Source of the DNA: Bacteroidales bacterium
Lineage (GTDB): Bacteria; Bacteroidota; Bacteroidia; Bacteroidales; UBA1402
Reading direction: 5' to 3'
Assembly (NCBI GenBank): GCA_017464285.1
Contig: JAFUDT010000013.1
Location: 62,001 to 126,000, forward strand
DNA length: 64,000 bases
Part shown: positions 58,201 to 64,000 of the stretch, piece by piece
Position numbering within the stretch: position 1 is the first letter of the stretch
How the letters are laid out: each line of letters starts with the position of its first letter
The notes under the pieces: model-generated
What the model was told of the DNA's origin: nothing
The model's input: only the letters and a program-made list of their open reading frames with translations
Database searches by the model: none
Made by a program: the position numbers and the translations under genes

Positions 58201-58509
58201 GCACAAAAAAACAGCTGGAAATTTCTTTCCAGCTGCGCGGTGTTGCGGAAGAAGGGGGATTCGAACCCCCGGTACGGTTACCCGTACGACAGTTTAGCAA
58301 ACTGTTGGTTTCAGCCACTCACCCATCCTTCCGGAAGCAAGGCTGAAATGCCGGCATGGCCGTTTTTCAATTGCGGGGCAAAGATAATGAAAAGAGCATC
58401 TTGCACAAAGCAAAAGGCGGATTTTTATTTGAAAAATAATTATATATCTGAAAGACAGAATATTTATCTATGTCAAAGAAAAGAAAGAGCGGGCGAATCC
58501 CGTGGGTGA
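55210..58509 (+). CDS. GH31 alpha-xylosidase-like lipoprotein; 3' end disrupted by repeat, no natural stop
   Basis: Envelope lipoprotein (lipobox LAAC, C16) of glycoside hydrolase family 31. The N-terminal beta-sandwich is followed by a PA14-like insert at about 270-350 (GYLEPAESGLWHFRLHYAGY), the barrel with nucleophile D551 in WWMDASEPD and acid/base D628 in AIWSGDIATRW, and a C-terminal DUF5110-like part. The PA14 insert is typical of xyloglucan-type alpha-xylosidases. True GH31 sequence ends near residue 923 (KYSITVKVVGRDSVLTVGR). After this the frame stays open through a 78-bp tandem repeat, an inverted repeat, the antisense of tRNA-Ser and its promoter, and 40 bases of mltG, to a stop at 58509 (1099 codons). 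The native stop near 57980 was probably lost when the repeat arrived, and the tail is probably meaningless. Confidence 0.8.
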   Translation: MKHCLLLTPLLLLAACSPDGGPSLKIRHDSVTLSHIPADGSTLCLQVVGDNIIRVTALPEGKPSAKTGLMCDWMTRRRSRQIRLLRRPDTLWVEAPAIKARVLTKTGELAFYDGNGQLLLAEKAGGGRSFTPIEVDGYQGYSFRQVFESPDDEAFYGLGQHQSGEMNYKGRNESLYQYNTKVSVPFVVSSRHYGLLWDNCSLTRWGDWRDYASLEQFQLYDIEGQAGALTASYTDKRNGQMLLQRRESHINYEDLETVKDLPYQVNLSRAKVCWDGYLEPAESGLWHFRLHYAGYVRLWMDGEEIVTERWRTAWNPNQYKFVLPMEKGRRHRLHIEWLPDGGTSYLSLKALSPLPESDRQRMSWWSEMGRQMDYYVIAGATADEVVAGYRYLTGKAQVMPRWAMGYWQSRERYKTQQELVGTLAEFRRREFPIDNIVQDWSYWQEDQWGSHEFDSLRFPDPRKMVEDIHAMNGRLMISVWPKFYVNTDNYRALERIGGIYPRAVQDSIRDWIGRGYIGSFYDPFNGAARRLYWKQMAQRLLPLGIDAWWMDASEPDILSNAGMDYRKALMSPLAIGSSTEYFNAYGLMNARGIYEGQRSAEPDRRVFLLTRSGYAGSQRYGAAIWSGDIATRWEDMAAQITAGLNYSISGNPYWTMDDGGFCVEHRYERAREGSEDLEEWRELNVRWHQFGAFAPLFRSHGQYPYREPWHIAHEGHPAYQALLDYNRLRYRLMPYIYSLAGRCHWDDYTIMRPLVMDFPDDRTVRDIADEYMFGPAFLVAPVCEYKARSRWVYFPTGCDWYDFYSGQRYAGGQRVEVAAPYDRMPLFVRAGSIIPMGEDIQHTAQSQRHLTLAVYPGRDSRFSLYDDDGTSYDYEQGKCSWLDVSYTDSTGRVELAPRRGSVEDLRKKYSITVKVVGRDSVLTVGRVGIPSMLSGIPCLPAGSLQHRASVGRVGIPSMLSGIPCLPAGSLQHRASVGRASRLFLHSLPGKIHFPWHTAQKNSWKFLSSCAVLRKKGDSNPRYGYPYDSLANCWFQPLTHPSGSKAEMPAWPFFNCGAKIMKRASCTKQKADFYLKNNYISERQNIYLCQRKERAGESRG
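57977..58153. repeat. 78-bp tandem repeat, two full copies plus a deleted third
   Basis: Copy 1 is 57977-58054 and copy 2 is 58055-58132, with one difference in 78 bases (A at 57987, G at 58065). A third copy begins at 58133 and keeps only its first 12 bases, then CCTCCCGGC (58145-58153). The unit is 26 codons long, so the GH31 frame continues through it (VGRVGIPSMLSGIPCLPAGS, then LQHRAS, in each copy). It is much richer in C and G than the neighbouring gene. Confidence 0.95.
58154..58211. repeat. Imperfect inverted repeat between the tandem repeat and the tRNA-Ser terminator
   Basis: A central stem TGCCAGGAAAAAT/ATTTTCCCTGGCA (58169-58196, one mismatch, two-base loop) is flanked by TTTTTTTGCACAG on the left and CTGCACAAAAAAA on the right. 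No T run follows the stem on either strand in the right place, so it does not look like an ordinary terminator. Confidence 0.7.
58205..58235 (-). terminator. Terminator of tRNA-Ser
   Basis: On the minus strand, a perfect 10-bp stem CAGCTGGAAA/TTTCCAGCTG with a GAAA tetraloop is followed by seven T residues (58205-58211). It begins 10 bases after the tRNA 3' end. Confidence 0.9.
58246..58332 (-). tRNA. tRNA-Ser (GCU anticodon)
   Basis: Class II tRNA of 87 bases read on the minus strand from 58332. The acceptor GGAAGGA pairs with TTCTTCC (one G-U). The anticodon stem ACAGT/ACTGT encloses loop TTGCTAA (anticodon GCU). A long variable arm CGTACGGGTAACCGTACC follows, then the T arm GGGGGTTCGAATCCCCC. 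The discriminator is G, as expected for Ser, and CCA is not encoded. It lies antisense inside the artificial extension of the GH31 frame. Confidence 0.96.
58379..58409 (-). promoter_or_regulatory. Promoter of tRNA-Ser
   Basis: On the minus strand, TTTG (58406-58409), 19 bases, TATCTTTG (58379-58386), ending 46 bases before the tRNA. Together with the terminator it makes tRNA-Ser a complete single-gene unit. Confidence 0.7.
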
Positions 58510-59510
58510 TGGCAGGACTCTTCCTGCTCTCGGTGCTGGCTGTGGCAGCCACCTGTTTTTATCGTATGTTTCGTCGTCCGAATTATACGGCTTCCCATGC
58601 GTATACCCTGCTGATCTATCCCGGAGACGGGACGGACAAAGTGTTGGCCTGTCTGCAAGACAGCCTGGCCAGACCCGGTGAGCTGTCCCGTATGTTCCGT
58701 CTGACAGGTGTCGGTTCCCCCCTTCACAGCGGCCACTATACGGTTCGTCCGGGCATGAGCAGCTATGCTGTGGCCAACATGCTGAAAAACGGCTTGCAGA
58801 CTCCTGTCAAGATCCGTTTCAACAATGTCAGGACGCTTGAGCAACTCTCCGGACTGCTCCAACACCAGGTGATGCTCGATTCTCTGCAGCTGCTGGAAGC
58901 CTTTCATAGCCCGGCTCTGCTGGATTCCATGGGTTTCAACAGTCAAACGCTGCCGGCCCTGTTTATCCCCGACACCTATGAAGTGTGGTGGAACGCTTCT
59001 CCTGAACGCCTGATGAAAACTTTTGTCAGAGCTTATCGGAACTATTGGAACCAGGAACGGCTGGACAAGGCCGCCCATCTGTCACTCACCCCGATAGAGG
59101 TCTCCATCCTGGCTTCCATTGTCGAGGAGGAGACCAACCGGGTCGATGAATGGCCGGTCATTGCCGGTCTGTACTTGAACCGGCTACGTCGTAACATGCA
59201 CCTGCAGGCCTGCCCGACCATCAAGTACGCCTTGGGAGACTTTAGCCTGCAACGCATCCTGAAAGTGCACACCTCCGTAGAGTCGGACTACAACACGTAT
59301 ACCCGACTGGGGCTACCCCCGGGACCTATCCGTATTCCTTCGGTGGCTGTACTGGAGGCCGTGCTCAATGCAGAGGAGAACAACTACTTGTATATGTGTG
59401 CTAAAGACGACTTTTCGGGCAGCCATTATTTTTCATCCACCTTGGCCCAGCACAACCGCTATGCCGAGCGTTACCATCAGGCCCTGAACCGTCGCAGGAT
59501 CTACCGTTAG
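58470..59510 (+). CDS. mltG: Endolytic transglycosylase MltG
   Basis: Inner-membrane lytic transglycosylase that cuts nascent glycan strands and is thought to end peptidoglycan polymerisation. The 346-residue protein has a basic N-terminus and one membrane anchor (PWVMAGLFLLSVLAVAATCF, about 11-30), a LysM-like region, then the YceG domain. The catalytic Glu is E219 in ILASIVEEETNR, and LGLPPGPIRIPSVAVLEAVL is the other conserved block. The start overlaps the spurious GH31 extension by 40 bases. The next promoter begins 2 bases after its stop. Confidence 0.95.
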   Translation: MSKKRKSGRIPWVMAGLFLLSVLAVAATCFYRMFRRPNYTASHAYTLLIYPGDGTDKVLACLQDSLARPGELSRMFRLTGVGSPLHSGHYTVRPGMSSYAVANMLKNGLQTPVKIRFNNVRTLEQLSGLLQHQVMLDSLQLLEAFHSPALLDSMGFNSQTLPALFIPDTYEVWWNASPERLMKTFVRAYRNYWNQERLDKAAHLSLTPIEVSILASIVEEETNRVDEWPVIAGLYLNRLRRNMHLQACPTIKYALGDFSLQRILKVHTSVESDYNTYTRLGLPPGPIRIPSVAVLEAVLNAEENNYLYMCAKDDFSGSHYFSSTLAQHNRYAERYHQALNRRRIYR

Positions 59511-59511
59511 G

Positions 59512-59543
59512 TTTGGAGAAAAGCCGTAATGTCGTTATATTTG
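59512..59543 (+). promoter_or_regulatory. Promoter of ruvX-def-TPR operon
   Basis: TTTG at 59512-59515, 20 bases, TATATTTG at 59536-59543: a full consensus match, 27 bases before the ruvX ATG. Confidence 0.75.
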
Positions 59544-59570
59544 TCGTTTTATTGAGACAATTGCTGAGAT

Positions 59571-59990
59571 ATGGGTAGAATTCTGGCCATCGACTATGGG
59601 CGCAAGCGGACGGGTATTGCCGTGACCGACCCTCTGCAACTCATTGCCAACGGCCTGACCACGGTGCCGACGACCACGCTGCATGCGTTCTTGGACGATT
59701 ACCTCTGCCATGAGCCGGTCGAACTCATTGTCGTGGGACTTCCCCGGCAGACTAATGGCCGTCCTTCTGAGACGATGCCTTATATCGATGCCTTTGTGCG
59801 CAGTTTCCGTCAGCGTCATCCTTCGCTGCCCGTTGTTTTTTTTGACGAGCGCTTCACCTCGGTGCTGGCCCACAGGGCCGTTCTCGAAGGCGGTGTCAGG
59901 AAAAAGGACCGCCAGAACAAAGCTCTCTATGATGAGCTGAGCGCTGTCATCATCCTGCAGGGATATATGGAATCGAAAAAGACTATATAG
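59571..59990 (+). CDS. ruvX: Putative pre-16S rRNA nuclease / Holliday junction resolvase (YqgF)
   Basis: A 139-residue RNase H-fold nuclease of the YqgF/RuvX family, involved in 16S rRNA 5'-end maturation and possibly junction resolution. Motifs are ILAIDYGRKRTGIAVTD (first catalytic Asp), IVVGLPRQTNGRPSE, VVFFDERFTSVLAHR and the last Asp in KALYDELSAVIILQGYM. Length is normal. It is first in the ruvX-def-TPR operon; def starts 4 bases after its stop. Confidence 0.95.
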   Translation: MGRILAIDYGRKRTGIAVTDPLQLIANGLTTVPTTTLHAFLDDYLCHEPVELIVVGLPRQTNGRPSETMPYIDAFVRSFRQRHPSLPVVFFDERFTSVLAHRAVLEGGVRKKDRQNKALYDELSAVIILQGYMESKKTI

Positions 59991-59994
59991 AACT

Positions 59995-60549
59995 ATGTTG
60001 TTACCTATTTACCTGTACGGTCAGTCCGTATTACGGAAAGAGACTGAGGACATTACACCGGATTATCCGGAATTGAACACCCTGATTGACAATATGTACG
60101 AGACGCTGGTCAAGGCCGAGGGGGTCGGACTGGCCGCCCCCCAGGTGGGGCTGTCCATCCGGCTTTTCATTGTGGATCTGCGTCCTTTGGGAGACGACAT
60201 GCCGGAATTCCGGGATTTCACCAAGACTTTCATCAATCCCGAAATCGTCGAATATTCCGACCAGAAGGAGAGTATGGAAGAAGGCTGTCTGAGCATCCCC
60301 GGCGTGCATGAATCGGTAGCCCGCAGCACCCGGATTCTTGTCAATTATCTGGATGAGGATTTCGTGGAGCACGAAGAATACTTCGAAGGCTATCTGGCCA
60401 GGGTCATCCAGCACGAGTATGACCATCTGGAGACCAAGGTCTTCACCGACCGCATCAGTCCCATCCGCAAGCAGCTCATCAAGTCTAAGCTGGCCAATGT
60501 GCTCAAGGGCAAGGTGGATTGCGACTACAAGGTGAAAATGCAGCATTAG
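59995..60549 (+). CDS. def: Peptide deformylase
   Basis: Removes the N-formyl group from nascent proteins. The 184-residue protein has all three motifs: GVGLAAPQVG; EEGCLSIPG with metal ligand C98; and QHEYDHL with H140, catalytic E141 and H144. The C-terminal tail (RKQLIKSKLANVLKGK) is as in other Bacteroidetes enzymes. No methionyl-tRNA formyltransferase gene is adjacent, unlike the arrangement in proteobacteria. The TPR gene follows 9 bases later. Confidence 0.97.
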   Translation: MLLPIYLYGQSVLRKETEDITPDYPELNTLIDNMYETLVKAEGVGLAAPQVGLSIRLFIVDLRPLGDDMPEFRDFTKTFINPEIVEYSDQKESMEEGCLSIPGVHESVARSTRILVNYLDEDFVEHEEYFEGYLARVIQHEYDHLETKVFTDRISPIRKQLIKSKLANVLKGKVDCDYKVKMQH

Positions 60550-60558
60550 TTTTTGTCG

Positions 60559-62697
60559 ATGAAGCAGGGCAGCGACAATGATTATGGCAAGGGGGCAGGA
60601 TGCTCTCCCAGCCGTCTGCCGGTCCGCCTGGTCAGGTTGTCGGCCGTTTTGCTGCTGTGCGTATTGAGCTTTTTTGCTCCTGTTCCCGGTCATGCCCAGA
60701 TTAATACCGAAAGAGTGATGGCCATTGGACGCAATGCCTTGTATTTCAACGATTACGTATTATCTATCCAATATTTTAACCAGGTAATCAGGGTCAAGCC
60801 TTGGCTGGCCGAGCCCTATATGTTTCGGGCTATCGCCAAGATGAGCCTGGAGGATTATCAGGGAGCCGAGCAGGACTGCAGCCTGGCTTTGGAACGCAAT
60901 CCTTTCATGATTCGGGCCTACCTATGCCGCAGTTATGCCCGTCTTAACCTGAAAATGTTCGAAGGAGCCATCGCCGATTGCGAAAAAGGCCTGGAATTTG
61001 ATACCGAAAACCGTTCGCTGATGCTCAACCGCTCCATTGCCCTCATCTATGCCAAGAGGTACGATGAAGCCCGTCAGGACCTGGATGAGCTCATACGCCG
61101 CTCCCCTCGCTATTTGTTCGGCTATATGAGCCGGGGACAGTTGTGTATCGAAATGAACGACACCCTGGGGGCCGCCGACGATTTCAGCAGGGCTATCTCG
61201 GTCGATAAATACTATGCGCCTGCCTACGCATCGCGGGCCTATGTCTCGCTGCTGCGCGAGAACTACAGCGATGCCGTCCCCGACCTTAACGAGGCCATCC
61301 GTCTGGATCCTGACAATGAAGGCTACTACGTGAACCGTGGTATTGCCCGTTACTATACCAAGGACTACCGTGGTGTACTGAGCGACTTTGAACGGGTACT
61401 GCAACTGAATCCGGCCTCGGTGATGACCTATTACAACCGCGGACTGATTCTTTCCGAGGTAGGGGACTGGAACAAGGCCCTCGAAGACTTCGACAAAGTG
61501 CTCAGCCTGGATCCCGACAACGACATGGCCCGCTATAACCGGGCCCTGCTGCGTGAGCAACTGGGAGATCTGGCCGGAGCGGAAGAAGACGTGACGGCCA
61601 TCATCGGCCGTTATCCGCGCTTTATCCCAGCCTATTATCAGCGCAGTGACATACGCCGCCGGCAGGGCAATCTCAAGGGGGCGGACAAGGATTATTTCGA
61701 TGCCTGGGACCTGGACAACCAGCGCCGTGAAATCGAGGCTGCGGGCGGTCGTTTCACGGCCGGCGGAGAGGAAGATCCGGACGAAGACCAGGGGCAGGGA
61801 AAGACACGTACCATGTCGGAAAAGGACATCCGCAAGTATAATCGGGTCATTGTCTCCGAAACGGATGCAGAGCAGACGGCCCGTTACGCCAATCCCATAC
61901 GGGGACGGGTTCAGAACTTCAATGTGGAAGTGGAGCCGGAACCCCTGTTCGTGCTTACTTATTATGAGCAGTCGCGTCCCTTGGGGCTGCGCCGGGCCGT
62001 GAGTCTGAGCGACTGGCTCAAGCCCCTTGCAGGCAAGGGTATTCCACTGGACGACCTGAAGATAACCAATATGGAAAAGACTCTGGATGCCGGACAGGTG
62101 GAGAGTCATTTCCGCTCGATAGACTACTATTCCAAGATGATTGCCGAGAATCAGCAGCAGGCAGCCTGGTTTTTTGCCCGGGCGCTGGACTTTTCGCTGG
62201 TCAAGGACATAGATAACGCACTCTCCGATCTGGACAAGGCGCTCTACCTGCAACCCGATTTTGTGCTGGCCTGTTTCGAACGGGCGACGCTACGCTTCCG
62301 CCAGCTATTGTTCCGGCTTTCGGAACAGAGGGAAGAATCGGCGGCTTCGATGCCGGACAACCTGGCCGGCAGTCTTTCTTTCAGCGAAGGGACCTTCGGA
62401 TCGGATTATGTGCTTGTCATGCAGGATTACGACCGTCTGGCAGAAATCGCTCCTGATTTTGTCTATGCCTGGTACAACCGCGGCTGTATCCGTTGCATGC
62501 AGAAGGACTATCGCAGCGCCATTGAAGACTATGACAAGGCTGTAGCCATCAGTCCCGATTTCGCCGAAGCCTGGTTCAACCGTGGTATTACACACATTTA
62601 TCTGGGCGAGAGGGAAGAGGGACTGCGAGATTTGAGCCGGGCCGGCGAACTGGGAATGTACAAAGCCTACAATATTATCAAACGTTTTTCCGAATAA
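60559..62697 (+). CDS. Large secreted tetratricopeptide-repeat protein
   Basis: A 712-residue protein with a signal peptide near residues 22-45 (RLSAVLLLCVLSFFAPVPGH), preceded by an unusually long hydrophilic N-terminus, so it is probably periplasmic. About ten TPR units fill residues 50-375 (for example RNALYFNDYVLSIQYFNQVI, NKALEDFDKVLSLDPDNDMA). A linker rich in Asp/Glu/Gly (GGEEDPDEDQGQGKTRTMSE) follows, and two or three more repeats near the C-terminus end AELGMYKAYNIIKRFSE-like (AGELGMYKAYNIIKRFS). The ATG at 60559 is preferred over TTG 60553. It lies in the conserved ruvX-def-TPR order. Function unknown. Confidence 0.88.
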   Translation: MKQGSDNDYGKGAGCSPSRLPVRLVRLSAVLLLCVLSFFAPVPGHAQINTERVMAIGRNALYFNDYVLSIQYFNQVIRVKPWLAEPYMFRAIAKMSLEDYQGAEQDCSLALERNPFMIRAYLCRSYARLNLKMFEGAIADCEKGLEFDTENRSLMLNRSIALIYAKRYDEARQDLDELIRRSPRYLFGYMSRGQLCIEMNDTLGAADDFSRAISVDKYYAPAYASRAYVSLLRENYSDAVPDLNEAIRLDPDNEGYYVNRGIARYYTKDYRGVLSDFERVLQLNPASVMTYYNRGLILSEVGDWNKALEDFDKVLSLDPDNDMARYNRALLREQLGDLAGAEEDVTAIIGRYPRFIPAYYQRSDIRRRQGNLKGADKDYFDAWDLDNQRREIEAAGGRFTAGGEEDPDEDQGQGKTRTMSEKDIRKYNRVIVSETDAEQTARYANPIRGRVQNFNVEVEPEPLFVLTYYEQSRPLGLRRAVSLSDWLKPLAGKGIPLDDLKITNMEKTLDAGQVESHFRSIDYYSKMIAENQQQAAWFFARALDFSLVKDIDNALSDLDKALYLQPDFVLACFERATLRFRQLLFRLSEQREESAASMPDNLAGSLSFSEGTFGSDYVLVMQDYDRLAEIAPDFVYAWYNRGCIRCMQKDYRSAIEDYDKAVAISPDFAEAWFNRGITHIYLGEREEGLRDLSRAGELGMYKAYNIIKRFSE

Positions 62698-62718
62698 CCA
62701 AATAAAATAGAAACGACA

Positions 62719-64000
62719 ATGAAGAAGAGAGGAATTTGGCTGATGAGCCTGTTATTGGGCACTTGTCTGACTATGAACGGAACGGGCAGCCCTGTGGGTT
62801 GGGCCAGCGTCAATGCCTTGGGAGTGCCGGGAACCGTCGGTGGCGGTATGGGCAAGACTGTCCGAGTCAACAGTCTGGAAGAGCTGGCAGCCTATGCAGG
62901 TGCCGAAGATCCGTATGTAATTATTGTGGAAGGGAACTTCGAGGGTGCTGGAATGATTCGGGTGACCAGCAACAAGACCATTATAGGGGCCGGAGCCGGT
63001 GCTGTGCTCGACCGGGTGGGGCTGGAGGCTTCCCGCTCCGAGAACATCATCATCCGCAATCTGACCATCAAGCGGGCCGGGCCCGATGCTCTTGCCCTGC
63101 GCACCTGCCATCATGTCTGGATAGACCATTGCGACTTGTCCGAATCGAGCGACGGACTGCTCGACCTGACCTTGGGCTCGGACTTTGCCACGGTATCCTG
63201 GACCCGCTTCCATGACCACAACAAAGTGTCGCTGGCCAATTCGGGCACGGCTCATTTTGAAGACTACGGCAAGGAAAACACCACCTATCACCATAACTGG
63301 TTCTATGATGCCGTCCAGCGCAATCCCCGGGTGGGCTATGGCAAGGGACATGTCTTCAACAACTATTATTCCGGTATCACAAGCTATTGTGTTGGCTATC
63401 ATACCCAGGCCAGCATGCGGGTGGAAAACAATTATTTCTACCGCTCTGCCGAACCTTTGCACCAGATGTACACAGATGTGCCGACGGCAGCGAACTTTGC
63501 CGAATCCTGGGCCTCCGGCAATATTTTCGATCAGACCACCGGCAACGAGCAGGGCACAGGCCATAGCTTCGATCCGGCTCTGTATTATGACTATGGTTTT
63601 GCCATGGAGCCCGCGGCCGGCATTCCGCAGCGCATAAAGGACTATTCCGGCCCTCAGCCGGGGCTGGAAGACGACATCTTCCCCTTGCCTGGCAACGGCG
63701 CACTCAATGTGGCCGCCCAACCGCTTTGCTGGACCAGGACGGGTAAGGAAAAACACTGGAATGTCTATATCGGTACAGAACCCGGAAAAATGTCCTTGTA
63801 CAAGGTGTACGACAACAAGTTGGCATCCGTCCTGCTGCGCCCTGGCACCAGGTACTTCTGGCGTGTGGAGGCTGTAACGGACAATGGCATTGTCAAAAGT
63901 GACCTTTGGCAATTCCGCACGGCTGACGCCCTGGCTGCCCAGCCCTGTCCTGTTGACAAGGAGAGTCGGGCAATGCGTTTTGCCGTGGCATCTCGCCAGC
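62719..64000 (+). CDS. Pectate lyase family 1 protein, C-terminus beyond window
   Basis: Secreted polysaccharide lyase that cleaves polygalacturonate by beta-elimination. About 427 residues are visible and the frame is still open at the window end. The signal peptide is MKKRGIWLMSLLLGTCLTMN. The right-handed beta-helix has GVPGTVGGGMGKTVRVNSLE, NKTIIGAGAGAVLDRVGL, VWIDHCDLSESSDGLLDLT (the WIDH and Ca-binding Asp regions) and QRNPRVGYGKGHVFNNYY, where R-x-P-R-V carries the catalytic Arg. From about residue 330 the protein turns into a fibronectin-III-like segment (GKEKHWNVYIGTEPGKMSLY, LRPGTRYFWRVEAVTDNG). It follows the TPR gene by 21 bases. Confidence 0.92.
   Translation, partial: MKKRGIWLMSLLLGTCLTMNGTGSPVGWASVNALGVPGTVGGGMGKTVRVNSLEELAAYAGAEDPYVIIVEGNFEGAGMIRVTSNKTIIGAGAGAVLDRVGLEASRSENIIIRNLTIKRAGPDALALRTCHHVWIDHCDLSESSDGLLDLTLGSDFATVSWTRFHDHNKVSLANSGTAHFEDYGKENTTYHHNWFYDAVQRNPRVGYGKGHVFNNYYSGITSYCVGYHTQASMRVENNYFYRSAEPLHQMYTDVPTAANFAESWASGNIFDQTTGNEQGTGHSFDPALYYDYGFAMEPAAGIPQRIKDYSGPQPGLEDDIFPLPGNGALNVAAQPLCWTRTGKEKHWNVYIGTEPGKMSLYKVYDNKLASVLLRPGTRYFWRVEAVTDNGIVKSDLWQFRTADALAAQPCPVDKESRAMRFAVASRQ

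Noticed and set aside
58367..58552. Minus-strand frame of 61 codons upstream of tRNA-Ser
   Set aside because: It overlaps the tRNA-Ser promoter and is antisense to the start of mltG; no family resemblance.

Overview
The window looks like a chromosomal segment of a member of the order Bacteroidales (phylum Bacteroidota). The evidence is the gene content (RibBA, the serC-serA-DUF1015 trio, a Bacteroidetes 'putative porin', a peptidase family M49 lipoprotein, DUF4922, DUF6913, a fused ThrE exporter) and the promoters. Upstream of many genes is the Bacteroidetes pattern TTTG - about 19 to 20 bases - TAnnTTTG instead of an E. coli-type -35/-10 pair. By eye the DNA is fairly GC-rich for the order (mid-50s percent, an estimate). 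I cannot name the genus. Most of the window is ordinary core genome with tightly packed operons and very short gaps.

Layout. 1-540: start of an aspartate aminotransferase and tRNA-Met, both on the minus strand. 631-4813: a START-like protein, an LptF/LptG permease, RibBA and a GH43-like lipoprotein. 4815-12943: lepA on the minus strand, divergent from a TPR protein - unknown secreted protein - galM operon, which converges on tex. 12959-17965 (minus): GT2 glycosyltransferase, DUF4922, a SpoIID-domain protein without a signal peptide, and an AmpG-like permease. 18134-24814: an EamA permease, then a seven-gene minus-strand operon (XRE-cupin regulator, acyl-CoA synthetase, YicC, NadD, acyltransferase, nitrilase-type amidase, HAD hydrolase). 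24979-32081: GH3, an AlaX-like editing protein, MntP, GH105, ThrE, RarA. 32293-36682: serC, serA, DUF1015, YigZ, smpB. 36683-39770: an AT-rich island with three genes (O-antigen-ligase-like/TPR membrane protein, a lipoprotein with a JAMM-like motif, a secreted protein). 39865-43697 (minus): peptidase M49, aroC, SlyD-type FKBP. 43704-52795: porin, ligA, DUF6913, dapA, pheT, YebC, tRNA-Cys. 52798-53587 (minus): a small winged-helix protein and a SPOR lipoprotein. 53764-64000: folC, a GH31 lipoprotein whose reading frame runs through a tandem repeat and across an antisense tRNA-Ser, mltG, ruvX, def, a TPR protein, and a pectate lyase cut by the window edge.

Functional threads. Plant-polysaccharide enzymes (GH43-like, GH3, GH105, GH31 with PA14, PL1) are scattered singly among housekeeping genes with no SusC/SusD pair in view. 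The organism therefore probably uses hemicellulose and pectin, but this window holds no complete utilization locus. Serine synthesis (serC, serA) is followed by DUF1015, whose DGHHR motif resembles that of ParB/Srx-fold serine kinases. The GT2-DUF4922-SpoIID operon looks like an uncharacterised, possibly cytoplasmic, glycan pathway.

The most unusual places are the AT-rich island at 36.7-39.8 kb, the 78-bp tandem repeat and lost GH31 stop codon at 57.98-58.15 kb, the GT2-DUF4922-SpoIID operon, and DUF1015 beside serC/serA. I see no CRISPR array, rRNA, intact insertion sequence, prophage or integrase.
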